Notes under the pieces: model-generated | What the model saw: only the letters and a program-made list of their open reading frames with translations | Told to the model about the DNA's origin: nothing | Database searches by the model: none | In this document: positions 45,019-53,476 of the stretch, piece after piece | Layout: every line of letters begins with the position of its first letter | Position numbering within the stretch: the first letter of the stretch is position 1 | Position numbers and translations under genes: made by a program | Origin: a bacterium | GTDB lineage: Bacteria > Actinomycetota > Acidimicrobiia > Spongiisociales > Spongiisociaceae | DNA: 64,000 bases | Direction of reading: 5' to 3' | Assembly (NCBI GenBank): GCA_028821575.1 | Contig: JAPPFW010000029.1 | Span: 138,487-202,486, forward strand

Positions 45019-45744
45019 TTGGCTACACCCCACATCTCGGCGCCCGAGGGTGCCTTTGCCCCATCCATCCTGTTACCCGGCGACCCCCTCCGTGCCCGAT
45101 ACATCGCCGAGACCTTTCTCGACAATGCCGTCGAGGTCACATCGGTCCGCAACATGCTCGGATTCACCGGGTCCTACCGCGGTACCGCGGTATCGACCAT
45201 GGGCACCGGAATGGGGATGCCGTCGGCATCGATCTACCTGACGGAGCTGACCCGCTTCTATGGGGTCAAGCGCCTGGTTCGGGTAGGTAGCTGCGGCGGC
45301 ATCTCCACGGATGTGAAGATGCGGGAGGTTATTCTCGCCATCGGCGCCTCCACCGATTCGGGAACAAATCGAACCCGCTACAACGGGTGGGACTACGCCG
45401 CCACGGCGAACTTTGATCTGCTCAGGGCAGCCTCCGACGCCGCCGCAGCGATGGGGATCCGAACGCACGTCGGGAACCTCCACTCATCGGATCTCTTCTA
45501 CAACACCTATCAGAACTCTCTGGAGGTCTGGAAGCGCATGGGGATCCTCGCGGTGGAGATGGAGGCAGCCTCCCTCTATGCGATCGCCGCGGAGGAGCGG
45601 GCCCAAGCGTTGGCCATCGTCACGGTGTCCGATCACCTGGTTACCGGCGAAGAAACTTCGTCGGCCGAACGCGAACGCACCTTCGACGGCATGGTGAAGA
45701 TCGCTCTCGAGGCTCTGCGCAACACCCCCGAACCCGGAGCGTGA
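45019..45744 (+). CDS. deoD: Purine-nucleoside phosphorylase DeoD
   Basis: The 241-residue enzyme phosphorolyses purine (deoxy)nucleosides. It begins ATPHISAPEGAFAPSILLPGDPLRARYIAE, as expected for hexameric PNP, with the phosphate-binding Gly/Arg, VRVGSCGG, and the nucleoside-site VEMEAASLY and SDHL (catalytic Asp). I chose TTG 45019 because AAGGAG sits about 9 nt upstream and the family N-terminus aligns there. Codons upstream of it include the SD itself. It is divergent from an IclR regulator. Confidence 0.92.
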   Translation: MATPHISAPEGAFAPSILLPGDPLRARYIAETFLDNAVEVTSVRNMLGFTGSYRGTAVSTMGTGMGMPSASIYLTELTRFYGVKRLVRVGSCGGISTDVKMREVILAIGASTDSGTNRTRYNGWDYAATANFDLLRAASDAAAAMGIRTHVGNLHSSDLFYNTYQNSLEVWKRMGILAVEMEAASLYAIAAEERAQALAIVTVSDHLVTGEETSSAERERTFDGMVKIALEALRNTPEPGA

Positions 45745-45750
45745 ACCGAC

Positions 45751-45848
45751 TGGTGGCTGGTGGCTGGCTACCACACCTCGACCAACCTCAAACGGACATA
45801 GGTCGGTAGTCGATACCGTCAGGAGTTACCTACTGACCACTGACCACC
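45751..45848. repeat. Two short heptamer runs between deoD and a convergent gene
   Basis: TGGTGGC, TGGTGGC and TGGCTAC (45751-45771) lie just after the deoD stop. ACTGACC, ACTGACC and ACCTCAA (45832-45852) run into the stop of the minus-strand membrane-protein gene (45849-45851). The 60 bp between is not clearly periodic. Confidence 0.7.
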
Positions 45849-46301
45849 TCAAGCCCCCCAGCGGAGCACCATCACCAGGGAGGCGAAAGCGAGCAATAGC
45901 GTGTCGACCCACCCGATCACGGCAGACCGGCGAGCAACAGATTCTGCGAGGGCGCTATCGCCGTCCTCGTAGGCCGAGGCGATCCGTCTCCCATTCGGCC
46001 CGAGCACGCTCATGGCAAGAACCGCCCCCACCACGACCACGACAATCCCGACTACGACGAAGGGGGCGGTCATCTCGTATGCACCCTCCGACAGGCCTAC
46101 CAGTCCGAAGCCGGTTATGAACACCGCTATCGCCGCTGGAGTGTGGATCACCCTCCCCATGGAGACCGTCGCGCGGTGCCAACTCGCGGCGGTCGCGTGA
46201 CCTGCCTTTGACATAGGGCCCTGAGCGAAGGCTCGGACCAGGTTTGCGCCGAACCAGGCCGCAACCCCCAGGATGTGAACGAACAGCAGAAACTCGAACA
46301 T
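45849..46301 (-). CDS. Four-helix membrane protein, DUF2269/CopD-like
   Basis: The 150-residue protein has four predicted helices at about 2-23, 52-70, 80-103 and 126-147. HILGVAAWFGANL in helix 1 and a histidine in VIHTPA in helix 2 resemble DUF2269 or CopD-like proteins in which helix histidines may bind metal or heme. The function is unknown. It is flanked on both sides by heptamer repeats. Confidence 0.6.
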   Translation of the reverse strand: MFEFLLFVHILGVAAWFGANLVRAFAQGPMSKAGHATAASWHRATVSMGRVIHTPAAIAVFITGFGLVGLSEGAYEMTAPFVVVGIVVVVVGAVLAMSVLGPNGRRIASAYEDGDSALAESVARRSAVIGWVDTLLLAFASLVMVLRWGA

Positions 46302-46335
46302 CGGAGTCCTCCCAAAGCACCGTCCTACCAGGATA

Positions 46336-46363
46336 GTGGCTTGTGGCCTGTGGCCTGTGGCTG
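46336..46363. repeat. GTGGCYT-type heptamer array
   Basis: GTGGCTT, GTGGCCT, GTGGCCT and GTGGCTG run from 46336 to 46363 in the 79-bp gap, 3' of the FAD oxidase gene on the minus strand. The units are a phase-shifted form of the GGCTTGT unit found at 1-63 and 37268-37302. Confidence 0.85.
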
Positions 46364-46380
46364 CTCCAACTCACCACCAA

Positions 46381-47490
46381 TCAGCGCAGTCTGTCCGGTG
46401 AGTAATCCTCCGGCCGCACCCCGATTTGCAGGTGGTCATCAGGCGGCTGTCCGTGGACGATGAGGGACGCGGCGAGGCGGCCGGCTCCGGGTGACGTCTG
46501 GATACCCGTGCCACCCTGCCCGGCCAGCCAGAAGAAACCGTCGGCAGTTCCATCGAACCCGATCACCATCGAGCGGTCGGCAACGAACGACCGCAGACCG
46601 GTCCAGGAGGACCGCACGGTGCGGATGCCCAAGGACGTCGCTCGATTGATGCGATCGATGGCCAACGCTATGTCGACTTCCAGGGGGCGGGCATCGCACG
46701 GAGGGGACGGCTGCTCTTCTGCCGGAGAACAGAGCAATTGCTCTCCATCGGGCTTGAAATACCAACGCTGGTCTACGTCCACCACCGCCGGCCATTCGGA
46801 CCACTCCGGTCGGCCGGGAACCATGAACGCGGTACGACGCAGTGGGGTCAGTCCGATCGGCTCGACACCCGCCATCTCGGCTACGAGATCGCACCATGCC
46901 CCTGCTGCGTTGACGACGACCGGGGCGGTAATGACCTCTCCGGGAGTGCGCACCTTCCAGCAACCATGCGAGCGGGTCAGGGCCTCGACCGGAGAAGATG
47001 TACGGATCGTCGCTCCCGACCGGAGCATGCCTCGAACGAACGCCTGGTGAAGACCGGCGACATCCAGATCAGCGGCCTGCGGCTCAAGCAGGGCGCCTCC
47101 GAGCAGTTCGGTCCTCATCACCGGTACCATCGAACGTACTTCGGAAGTGCTGATCGGCAGGAGGCCCACTCCGTGGGACGCCTCGGCCCTCAGGCTCTCC
47201 ATCTGGCTCGGGCGCGCTACCAGGAGCACCCCCCTCCTCGCTACCAGCGGGACATCTACCAGGGCTTCGGGTGGACTCCGGAAAAAGTCGAGACTCGCCT
47301 TGGTGAGTCTCTGGTTGGCCCGGGTACCGTAGCTCTCGTACAGAACCGCCGCCGACCGGCCCGTGGTGTGAGAGGCGAGTTGCGGCTCCTGCTCCACGAG
47401 TGTCACGGTGCGCCCCGCCTGGGCCAGGTAGTGACCCACGGACACGCCGGCGATGCCGCCGCCGATCACCAGAGCATCTGCATAGACCAT
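46381..47490 (-). CDS. FAD-dependent amino-acid oxidase/dehydrogenase (DadA/glycine oxidase-like)
   Basis: The 369-residue DAO-family flavoprotein has an N-terminal dinucleotide motif VIGGGIAGVSVGHYLA, an acidic ribose-binding Glu after LVEQE, VNAAGAWCD mid-protein and the C-terminal FWLAGQGGTGIQTSPGAGRLAA FAD loop. It should oxidise a D- or secondary amine; the substrate is unknown. ATG 47490 was chosen because TATGCT (47502-47497 on the minus strand) ends 6 nt upstream and the FAD motif starts nine residues later. The longer upstream frame is not protein-like. Confidence 0.85.
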   Translation of the reverse strand: MVYADALVIGGGIAGVSVGHYLAQAGRTVTLVEQEPQLASHTTGRSAAVLYESYGTRANQRLTKASLDFFRSPPEALVDVPLVARRGVLLVARPSQMESLRAEASHGVGLLPISTSEVRSMVPVMRTELLGGALLEPQAADLDVAGLHQAFVRGMLRSGATIRTSSPVEALTRSHGCWKVRTPGEVITAPVVVNAAGAWCDLVAEMAGVEPIGLTPLRRTAFMVPGRPEWSEWPAVVDVDQRWYFKPDGEQLLCSPAEEQPSPPCDARPLEVDIALAIDRINRATSLGIRTVRSSWTGLRSFVADRSMVIGFDGTADGFFWLAGQGGTGIQTSPGAGRLAASLIVHGQPPDDHLQIGVRPEDYSPDRLR

Positions 47491-47886
47491 CGAAGGAGCA
47501 TAGGTGGACGCCACGCGCCCCGCACCGAGTTGCGTCCGCGGGCCACCGTTGTCTCGCTCGTCGCAGAGGTCGGCAGTCGATGTTCCGGGATAGGAGGTGC
47601 AGGCTCCAAGCCGGAAGGCTATCCTGACCTTGGGTTCCCGAGGTTCATCACCCACCCCGCGTGGGCTCTGGGCCTCCGGTTCCGTCCTGCCCGCACTTCG
47701 GAACGATACGAGGAGGTCCCAACCCACATCGGCTGCCAAACTCCCGCACCGGATCGGCCCGGGCTCGGCGGGTCCCCGCACCTAGCCGGACCATGACCCG
47801 GTCCACTCTCAACACCAACAAGCTGATATAGTCGGGTCCGGTGCGTACGTCTCCGTCACACACCAAGAAGCTAGAAAGGAAGAGCC
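47491..47886. other. Divergent intergenic region with promoters for both flanking genes
   Basis: The 396-bp gap holds the leaderless -10 TATGCT for the oxidase at one end. At the other, a plus-strand TATAGT (47827-47832) lies 54 nt before the STAS gene, whose GTG has GAAAGGAAG upstream. No gene is supported between. Base composition becomes visibly more AT-rich toward 47820 and beyond. Confidence 0.5.
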
Positions 47887-48225
47887 GTGGCAATTAGCAC
47901 TGAACGGGAAGGCTGGGTGCTGGTCATCAAGGCTGAGGGCCGGATTGACGGCTCCAACGCCGCACAGTTCCTGGAGTCCGTTGAAGGCGTTATCGACCAG
48001 AATGATAACGCAGTAATCCTGGACTTCACCCAACTAAACTATATCAGTAGTGCTGGACTTCGAATCATACTGCTGATCGCTAAGGATCTTCGCCAACGGA
48101 ACGTGAAGTTTGCCGTTTGCTCACTGTCTAGCTCGGTCCACGAGATCTTCATGATAAGTGGATTCGATCAGATTATCGACCTCTATGATGACTCTGCATC
48201 CGCTGTTTCAGCAGTGCAGAGTTAG
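47887..48225 (+). CDS. STAS-domain anti-sigma factor antagonist (RsbV/SpoIIAA-like)
   Basis: The 112-residue single STAS domain has the phosphorylation-site motif YISSAGLR (Ser54/Ser55) at the expected place after VILDFTQL. Unphosphorylated antagonists sequester an RsbW-type kinase; phosphorylation by that kinase releases it. The GTG start has GAAAGGAAG 4-5 nt upstream. It is the first gene of the partner-switching/sensor unit. GC content and third-position choice are clearly lower than in the flanking oxidase gene. Confidence 0.88.
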   Translation: MAISTEREGWVLVIKAEGRIDGSNAAQFLESVEGVIDQNDNAVILDFTQLNYISSAGLRIILLIAKDLRQRNVKFAVCSLSSSVHEIFMISGFDQIIDLYDDSASAVSAVQS

Positions 48226-48240
48226 TTACTCTCTCTTAGC

Positions 48241-48270
48241 ACGCTCTCAGATATCAATATCGGAGAGCGT
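48241..48270 (+). promoter_or_regulatory. Long hairpin between the STAS and phosphatase genes
   Basis: A near-perfect inverted repeat (ACGCTCTC at 48241-48248 with GAGAGCGT at 48263-48270, extended inward by GATAT/ATATC with one mismatch) occupies most of the 83-bp gap. No T-run follows. It could terminate part of the transcripts or protect the upstream STAS message, raising antagonist level over the phosphatase. Confidence 0.55.
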
Positions 48271-48308
48271 CGCCGCACCGGATGCGATGAGAGTACAGGA
48301 GTTCCTAG

Positions 48309-49469
48309 GTGGCTAAGTACAAAATCCTGGTCGTTGACGACGAGCCGGATCTTGAACCCCTTATACTACAGCGTATGCGTCGTGCGATCAGAACGGGACG
48401 CTATTCGTTTGTCTTTGCTCGGAATGGGGTTGAAGCCCTTGAGAAGTTGGCCGCGCAAGAGGACATCGATATGGTCCTCTCTGATATCAACATGCCCCGC
48501 ATGGACGGCCTGACGCTACTTGAACAGATACCCAAGGTAGATCCTAACATTCGCTCGGTGATCATATCTGCTTACGGCGACATGAAGAACATCCGTACTG
48601 CCATGAATCGCGGCGCTTTCGACTTTGTGACCAAGCCATTGGACTTTAAGGATCTCCGTCATACGATTGACCGTACGCTCAAACACCTAATAGAGTGGCG
48701 ATCTGCCCTTGCCTCTCGCGACCAACTTGTCGCACTCCAAAACGAACTGGACGTCGCCAGCAAGATCCAACAGTCGATTCTTCCCACTCGGTTCCCTAAG
48801 ACGGCGGACTACGAAGTCCATGCGAACATGGAACCGGCTCGTAATGTCGGGGGTGACTTCTACGACATTCTCACCTTGGAAGGCAGCTACGTTGGCTTAG
48901 CGATCGCTGATGTCTCCGATAAGGGTGTTCCAGCCTCCCTATTCATGATGTCGAGCCGTACCCTTTTGAAGGGTACGGCCATAGGTATCCCAGAGCCGGG
49001 CAATGTGCTGCGGGATGTTAACGATCTTCTCTATGAGGAGAACGATACATCCATGTTTGTCACCGTGATATACGCTATCTACTCCCCGGAGACTGGCCAG
49101 TTCATATATGCCAACGGGGGTCACAACCCGCCTCTGATAATCCACAGAGATGGAAGCTCAACCCTGCTACCGCCGATCGGTGGCATTGCCCTAGGTATCG
49201 CTCCTGGAATGGCCTTTCCACAGGAAACCGTGTTACTCCATCCTGGGGATATTCTAATGCTCTATACCGATGGTGTTACGGAAGCGATGAATGCCGACCG
49301 AGAAGAGTTCGGGATGGAGCGGATGCAGCAAGTGTTCGCAGATCAACCTCCGGGTAATGCAAAGGAAGCAACCGAAATGATTTTCGAGGCGGTACATACC
49401 TTTGCTGGAGATACCGCACAATCGGATGACATAACCTGCCTGACAATATCTCGTACTGGGACACCCTGA
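48309..49469 (+). CDS. Response-regulator-controlled PP2C phosphatase (REC-RsbU/SpoIIE)
   Basis: The 386-residue protein has an N-terminal receiver (about 1-125: LVVDDEPD, phospho-acceptor Asp59 in VLSDINMP, Lys in VTKPLD), a helical linker with NELDVASKIQQSILP, and a C-terminal SpoIIE/PP2C domain. The PP2C metal-binding aspartates are in GGDFYD, ADVSDKG, YTDGVTEAM and SDDITCL. By analogy with RsbU it should dephosphorylate the STAS protein when its receiver is phosphorylated. The GTG start has AGGAG 8 nt upstream. It overlaps the next gene by one base (TGATG). Confidence 0.9.
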   Translation: MAKYKILVVDDEPDLEPLILQRMRRAIRTGRYSFVFARNGVEALEKLAAQEDIDMVLSDINMPRMDGLTLLEQIPKVDPNIRSVIISAYGDMKNIRTAMNRGAFDFVTKPLDFKDLRHTIDRTLKHLIEWRSALASRDQLVALQNELDVASKIQQSILPTRFPKTADYEVHANMEPARNVGGDFYDILTLEGSYVGLAIADVSDKGVPASLFMMSSRTLLKGTAIGIPEPGNVLRDVNDLLYEENDTSMFVTVIYAIYSPETGQFIYANGGHNPPLIIHRDGSSTLLPPIGGIALGIAPGMAFPQETVLLHPGDILMLYTDGVTEAMNADREEFGMERMQQVFADQPPGNAKEATEMIFEAVHTFAGDTAQSDDITCLTISRTGTP

Positions 49470-49903
49470 TGAAGACTCTGATGGACATGACCGTCACTGC
49501 GCCGGCGTCGGAGACAAACGCGCAAATCCTAGCCCGTATCTCATCAAGAGTAGAACAGCTGGGAGAGGAGGGCGACTGGCCACCCAGGCTCGTGTATCTC
49601 GTCAATCTGACGCTTGAAGAGTTGGGTCTCAACGCATTAACCCACGGCCGCGAACATGGCTTGGACGAGCTGTCCATAAGCATCCAGTCGGGAGCCGATA
49701 GTATCGTCATCAAGATGCTCGACAACGGTTCCCCGTTCGATCCCCTTACAGACGCACCGATACCGGATCCGGATGCGCCTCTGGAGTCCCGCCCCATCGG
49801 GGGACTCGGTATCTACCTGATACGGAACATGGTCGATGAAGCGCATTATGAACGCTCGGGTGGAAGGAACTGCTTGACCTTGATCACGAGGAGGAACCAA
49901 TAA
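49469..49903 (+). CDS. RsbW-like anti-sigma serine kinase (HATPase)
   Basis: The 144-residue GHKL ATPase has N-box NLTLEELGLNALTHG, G1 DNGSPFDP, and G2 GGLGIYLIRNMVDE. Proteins of this type bind either a sigma factor or an unphosphorylated STAS antagonist and phosphorylate the latter. Its sigma-factor target is not encoded in this window. The ATG shares one base with the phosphatase stop. AGGAGG near its own end serves the next gene. Confidence 0.87.
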   Translation: MKTLMDMTVTAPASETNAQILARISSRVEQLGEEGDWPPRLVYLVNLTLEELGLNALTHGREHGLDELSISIQSGADSIVIKMLDNGSPFDPLTDAPIPDPDAPLESRPIGGLGIYLIRNMVDEAHYERSGGRNCLTLITRRNQ

Positions 49904-51192
49904 CGTTCACGGCCAGGAAATGGTTCGGGTTCCTCTCAGCCCTGATCGTGGCCGCCAGCACCCTTGCCTCATGCGGCTCAGATGAAGATGACGGGGTCAC
50001 GACACCACCCTCCGTAGGTGAAGAGGTCGTACAGCAGACCGACGGCGGAACGGCCGCTCCCGGAGGTTCGTCGTCGGCCGGAACAGGTGTCCCCGGTGTA
50101 TCCGACCAGTCGGTGATCTTCGGTCAGTCCGCAGCGTTCTCGGGACCGGCCCAGGAACTGGGCAAGGGGATGAGACTCGGCATCGAGGCAGCGTTCGACG
50201 AGGTGAACCAGCAAGGCGGGGTCCACGACAGGGAATTGAAACTCATCTCACACGACGATACCTACGAGCCCGAAGCCGCCATCGCCAATACCATCCGTCT
50301 GATAGAAGAGGATCGAGTATTCGCCTTGATCGGGGAAGTTGGAACACCGACCTCCCGCTCCGCGACGCCGGTTGCATCTGAGGCCGATGTTCCGTTCATC
50401 GCCCCGTTTACCGGAGCCGCCTTCCTGAGGGATCCCGGCTGGGCGAACATAGTAAACCTGCGCGCATCCTATGCACAGGAGACCGAGGAAATGGTCGCCC
50501 GGATGACCACCGACTTGGGTATCGAGCGGATCGCCATCATGTACCAGGACGACTCCTTCGGTCGCACGGGCTACCAAGGAGCACTGGCCGCGCTCCAGCG
50601 CCGCGGGATGGAGCCGGTCTCGGTCGGCCTATATCCTCGCAACACGACCGCGGTCAAGACGGGACTGCTGGATCTTCAGCGCGGTGATCCAGAAGGGGTG
50701 ATCATCGTCGGTGCCTACGACCCGGTAGCCGAGTTGATCTCATGGGCCCGCCACACGGGGTTCGATCCCGTCTTCATAACTATCTCCTTCGTCGGGAGCA
50801 ACGCCCTCGCCAGAGAACTCGGTTCCTACGGTGAGGGCGTCTACGTAACACAGGTGGTTCCCTTCCCTACAGACGAGTCGATACCGATCGTGTCGTCCTA
50901 CCTGAGCGCGCTCGCCGCCTATGCCCCCGATGCCGAACCGGGCTTCGTGTCGCTCGAGGGCTACCTGGCGGGCCGGCTCGCGATCGCCGGGCTGGAGAGA
51001 TGCGGCCGTGATCTCAACCGGGCCTGCTTCCTCGATGGTCTCCTGACCACCGACAGCATGGAGTTGGAGGGGTTTCCCCTGAGCTTCGGTCCAGACGACA
51101 ACCAAGGCTCCGATCAGGTCTTTCTCACGGTTATCGGCCCGGATGGCGGATACATACCCACCGAAGTGCTGTTAGGTCCGGAAGATGCTTGA
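49900..51192 (+). CDS. Periplasmic solute-binding lipoprotein (LIV-type), probable ATA start
   Basis: The 430-residue type I periplasmic-binding protein (Peripla_BP_6) starts its fold at VIFGQSAAFSGPAQELGKGMRLGIEAAFDEVN, with the hinge and second lobe including IGEVGTPTS and YPRNTTAVK. A full lipoprotein signal (ARKWFGF, hydrophobic stretch, lipobox LASC with Cys25) is only complete if translation starts at ATA 49900. AGGAGG lies 5 nt before it and it overlaps the rsbW-like stop (ATAA). The first ATG/GTG/TTG is GTG 49948, which would leave only nine residues before the Cys. No permease genes are nearby, so it probably serves the adjacent sensor kinase. Confidence 0.8.
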   Translation: MTFTARKWFGFLSALIVAASTLASCGSDEDDGVTTPPSVGEEVVQQTDGGTAAPGGSSSAGTGVPGVSDQSVIFGQSAAFSGPAQELGKGMRLGIEAAFDEVNQQGGVHDRELKLISHDDTYEPEAAIANTIRLIEEDRVFALIGEVGTPTSRSATPVASEADVPFIAPFTGAAFLRDPGWANIVNLRASYAQETEEMVARMTTDLGIERIAIMYQDDSFGRTGYQGALAALQRRGMEPVSVGLYPRNTTAVKTGLLDLQRGDPEGVIIVGAYDPVAELISWARHTGFDPVFITISFVGSNALARELGSYGEGVYVTQVVPFPTDESIPIVSSYLSALAAYAPDAEPGFVSLEGYLAGRLAIAGLERCGRDLNRACFLDGLLTTDSMELEGFPLSFGPDDNQGSDQVFLTVIGPDGGYIPTEVLLGPEDA

Positions 51193-53416
51193 CCGGATAC
51201 GTAAGGTCGCAGAACTCCGTTTTCGCATCTCGATACAGATGTACCTGGCCATCGGCGGCGCCGTAGCCCTGACGATTGCAGCCAGTTTCGTAGGCTGGAT
51301 CTCGTTCAACAGCGTAGGAGAAGCACAGAAGCGAGTGACCGAAGAGAGCGTCCCGGAGCTCGGCGCCGCCTTCAGGATCGCTGAGTACAGCGGCACGCTC
51401 GCTGCCGCAGCTCCCCGCCTGACCTCGTCCACCACTCCTGACGACTTGGCTACCGTGTCAGCAGAGATCGCTGTGGCTCAGGAGGGATTCGAGGAGCAGA
51501 TGAGACTGCTCCAGCAGTACACAGGCGATCCCACCTTCGAGGCAATCCGTACCAATGCCCAGACGATTCTGTTCCGCCTCCTGTTCAACATCAATGCGAT
51601 CGAAGGAGGTATGCCCGAACTCTTCGAACTGAACGACGAATCAGAAAAACTCCGTCTGGAACTGATCGATCTCCGCACCAGCTTGGAGTCTCTAATCGTT
51701 CCCGAGATAGATGATCAGCTCTTCTACCTGCTGACCGGATACGGCCAGCTTGGCGAGCCGCCTGTGGCTCGAGTACTCCACCTTTCCGAGTCTGAGTTCA
51801 ACCGTTACCGGCATCTGGCAGCTCTCCGAGAAAACACCACCCTGGCTACACAGTTACTGTCGAGCGCTTTCAGCGTCTCGAATGCGGCCTTGATCGAACC
51901 TCTGCAGGAGAGCTTCGAATCGGCTGAGGGTCGCCTCAGGGTCAGCATGGCCGCCCTTGGTGATCTTCCTATTTCCGAGGGTATTCAGCCGATCCTTACC
52001 CGACTCTTCGAAATGGGTACCAACGAGGATGACGGCTTCGACTTGCTGATCAGCAAACACCAACTCGAGGATCGGCAGCAGTCGCTTCTCACCGAGAATC
52101 GCAATCTCTCTTTGGAACTCCTCGGCGGTGTCGACGGACTCGTCACAGTCTCCGAAGGCAAGGCGGCGATCTCCAACGCAGCTTCAACCCAGGCACTCCA
52201 GACAGGGCGGACGCTGCTGCTCGTGATCAGCGGCGTTGGTGTCCTGGGTGCTCTCATCATCGCCTGGGGATTTGTGGGGCGCGTCCTCCTTAGGAGAATC
52301 GGACGCCTTTCCGAACGCATGCGGCACATGGCAGACGGAGACCTTGAAGGCGAAGTAGACGTTCATGGAAGGGACGAAGTGGCTGAGATGGCTGCCGCCC
52401 TAGAGGTGTTCCGTCGTCACGCTCTAGAAGTGCAGAGGTTGAATCTCGTCGAAAAACTTGCCGAGGAACTCGGTGAAAAGAACTCCCAACTCGAAGACGT
52501 ACTCGCCGAACTCCAACGCGCTCAGGACCAGATCGTCATGCGCGAGAAGTTGGTCGCGCTCGGCGAAGTTACGGCTGGAGTGGCTCACGAAATCCGGAAC
52601 CCTCTCAACTTCGTCAAGAACTTCTCAGAAGCATCCCAGGAATTGATTGAGGAACTCGAGGAGATCTTCGAGGAAGCGGAGGGGGAGCTTTCGGAGGACG
52701 ACCAAGAATACGTTGAGGAGGTCGTTCAAGACCTCACCGACAATCTCGAACGTATCCGTAACCATAGTGAACGCGCCAACCGTATCGTGCACGACATGCT
52801 GATGATGGGCCGCGGCGGCGGCGAGTGGCGGACGATCGACCTGAACCTGCTACTCAACGAGCACGCCCTACTCGCCTATCACAGCGCCCGTGCAACAGAC
52901 CCCGAATTCCAACTGGATCTGCAGCGTGACCTGGATCCTCAAATGGGTGAGATGGACGCAATACCACAGGATCTAGGTAGAACATTCCTGAACATGGTGG
53001 GCAACTCCTGCCATGCAACCGACAAGAAGCGTAAAGGGTTGCTGGAATCCGGACAGATCGGTGACTATGCCCCGGTTGTCAGACTCAAGACCCGGCGTAA
53101 AGACGATATGGCAATCGTTTCCATCTACGACAACGGCAGTGGCATCCCGCAGGATTTGAAGGACAAGATATTCAACCCCTTCTTCACCACAAAGCCAACC
53201 GACGAGGGTACTGGACTCGGCTTGGCGCTCTCAAGTGACATCGTGAGACAGCATGGCGGCAGCATCCGCGTCGAGTCGGTTGACGGAGAATTCACGGAGA
53301 TGATCATCGAGCTTCCACTCACCAAACCAGAGACCGCGGCAGGGGAGGGTGACGGCCTCCTCGCGATAGATGACGATGATGATGACGACTACTACTACGA
53401 CGATGATGATGAATAG
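51185..53416 (+). CDS. TorS-like membrane sensor histidine kinase with Asp/Tyr C-terminal tail
   Basis: The 743-residue kinase has TM1 about 18-42 and an external, mainly helical domain of roughly 295 residues resembling the TorS/Nit-type helical sensor. TM2 is at about 340-362, with a HAMP domain (RRIGRLSERMRHMADGDLEGEV) and coiled coil following. HisKA has His468 in GVAHEIRNPLN and is followed by an acidic insertion. The HATPase has NMVGNSCHAT, DNGSGIP, and GTGLGLAL. It ends in seven Asp, three Tyr, four Asp and Glu. The ATG overlaps the binding-protein gene by 8 nt. It has no receiver of its own; the REC-PP2C protein is the evident partner. Confidence 0.88.
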   Translation: MLDRIRKVAELRFRISIQMYLAIGGAVALTIAASFVGWISFNSVGEAQKRVTEESVPELGAAFRIAEYSGTLAAAAPRLTSSTTPDDLATVSAEIAVAQEGFEEQMRLLQQYTGDPTFEAIRTNAQTILFRLLFNINAIEGGMPELFELNDESEKLRLELIDLRTSLESLIVPEIDDQLFYLLTGYGQLGEPPVARVLHLSESEFNRYRHLAALRENTTLATQLLSSAFSVSNAALIEPLQESFESAEGRLRVSMAALGDLPISEGIQPILTRLFEMGTNEDDGFDLLISKHQLEDRQQSLLTENRNLSLELLGGVDGLVTVSEGKAAISNAASTQALQTGRTLLLVISGVGVLGALIIAWGFVGRVLLRRIGRLSERMRHMADGDLEGEVDVHGRDEVAEMAAALEVFRRHALEVQRLNLVEKLAEELGEKNSQLEDVLAELQRAQDQIVMREKLVALGEVTAGVAHEIRNPLNFVKNFSEASQELIEELEEIFEEAEGELSEDDQEYVEEVVQDLTDNLERIRNHSERANRIVHDMLMMGRGGGEWRTIDLNLLLNEHALLAYHSARATDPEFQLDLQRDLDPQMGEMDAIPQDLGRTFLNMVGNSCHATDKKRKGLLESGQIGDYAPVVRLKTRRKDDMAIVSIYDNGSGIPQDLKDKIFNPFFTTKPTDEGTGLGLALSSDIVRQHGGSIRVESVDGEFTEMIIELPLTKPETAAGEGDGLLAIDDDDDDDYYYDDDDE

Positions 53417-53476
53417 TTCCGGTCGCCCTTCGGGTATCCAGGTTCCTCCTTTCCCCCGGTACCAAGTGATCGGACC

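Noticed and set aside
47491-47781. N-terminal extension of the FAD oxidase frame
   Set aside because: About 97 extra codons lack protein-like pattern and would sit upstream of the leaderless -10 hexamer at 47497-47502.
49948-51192. GTG 49948 as start of the binding-protein gene
   Set aside because: It would leave nine residues before the lipobox Cys without a charged n-region, although a complete signal peptide is encoded just upstream in frame.
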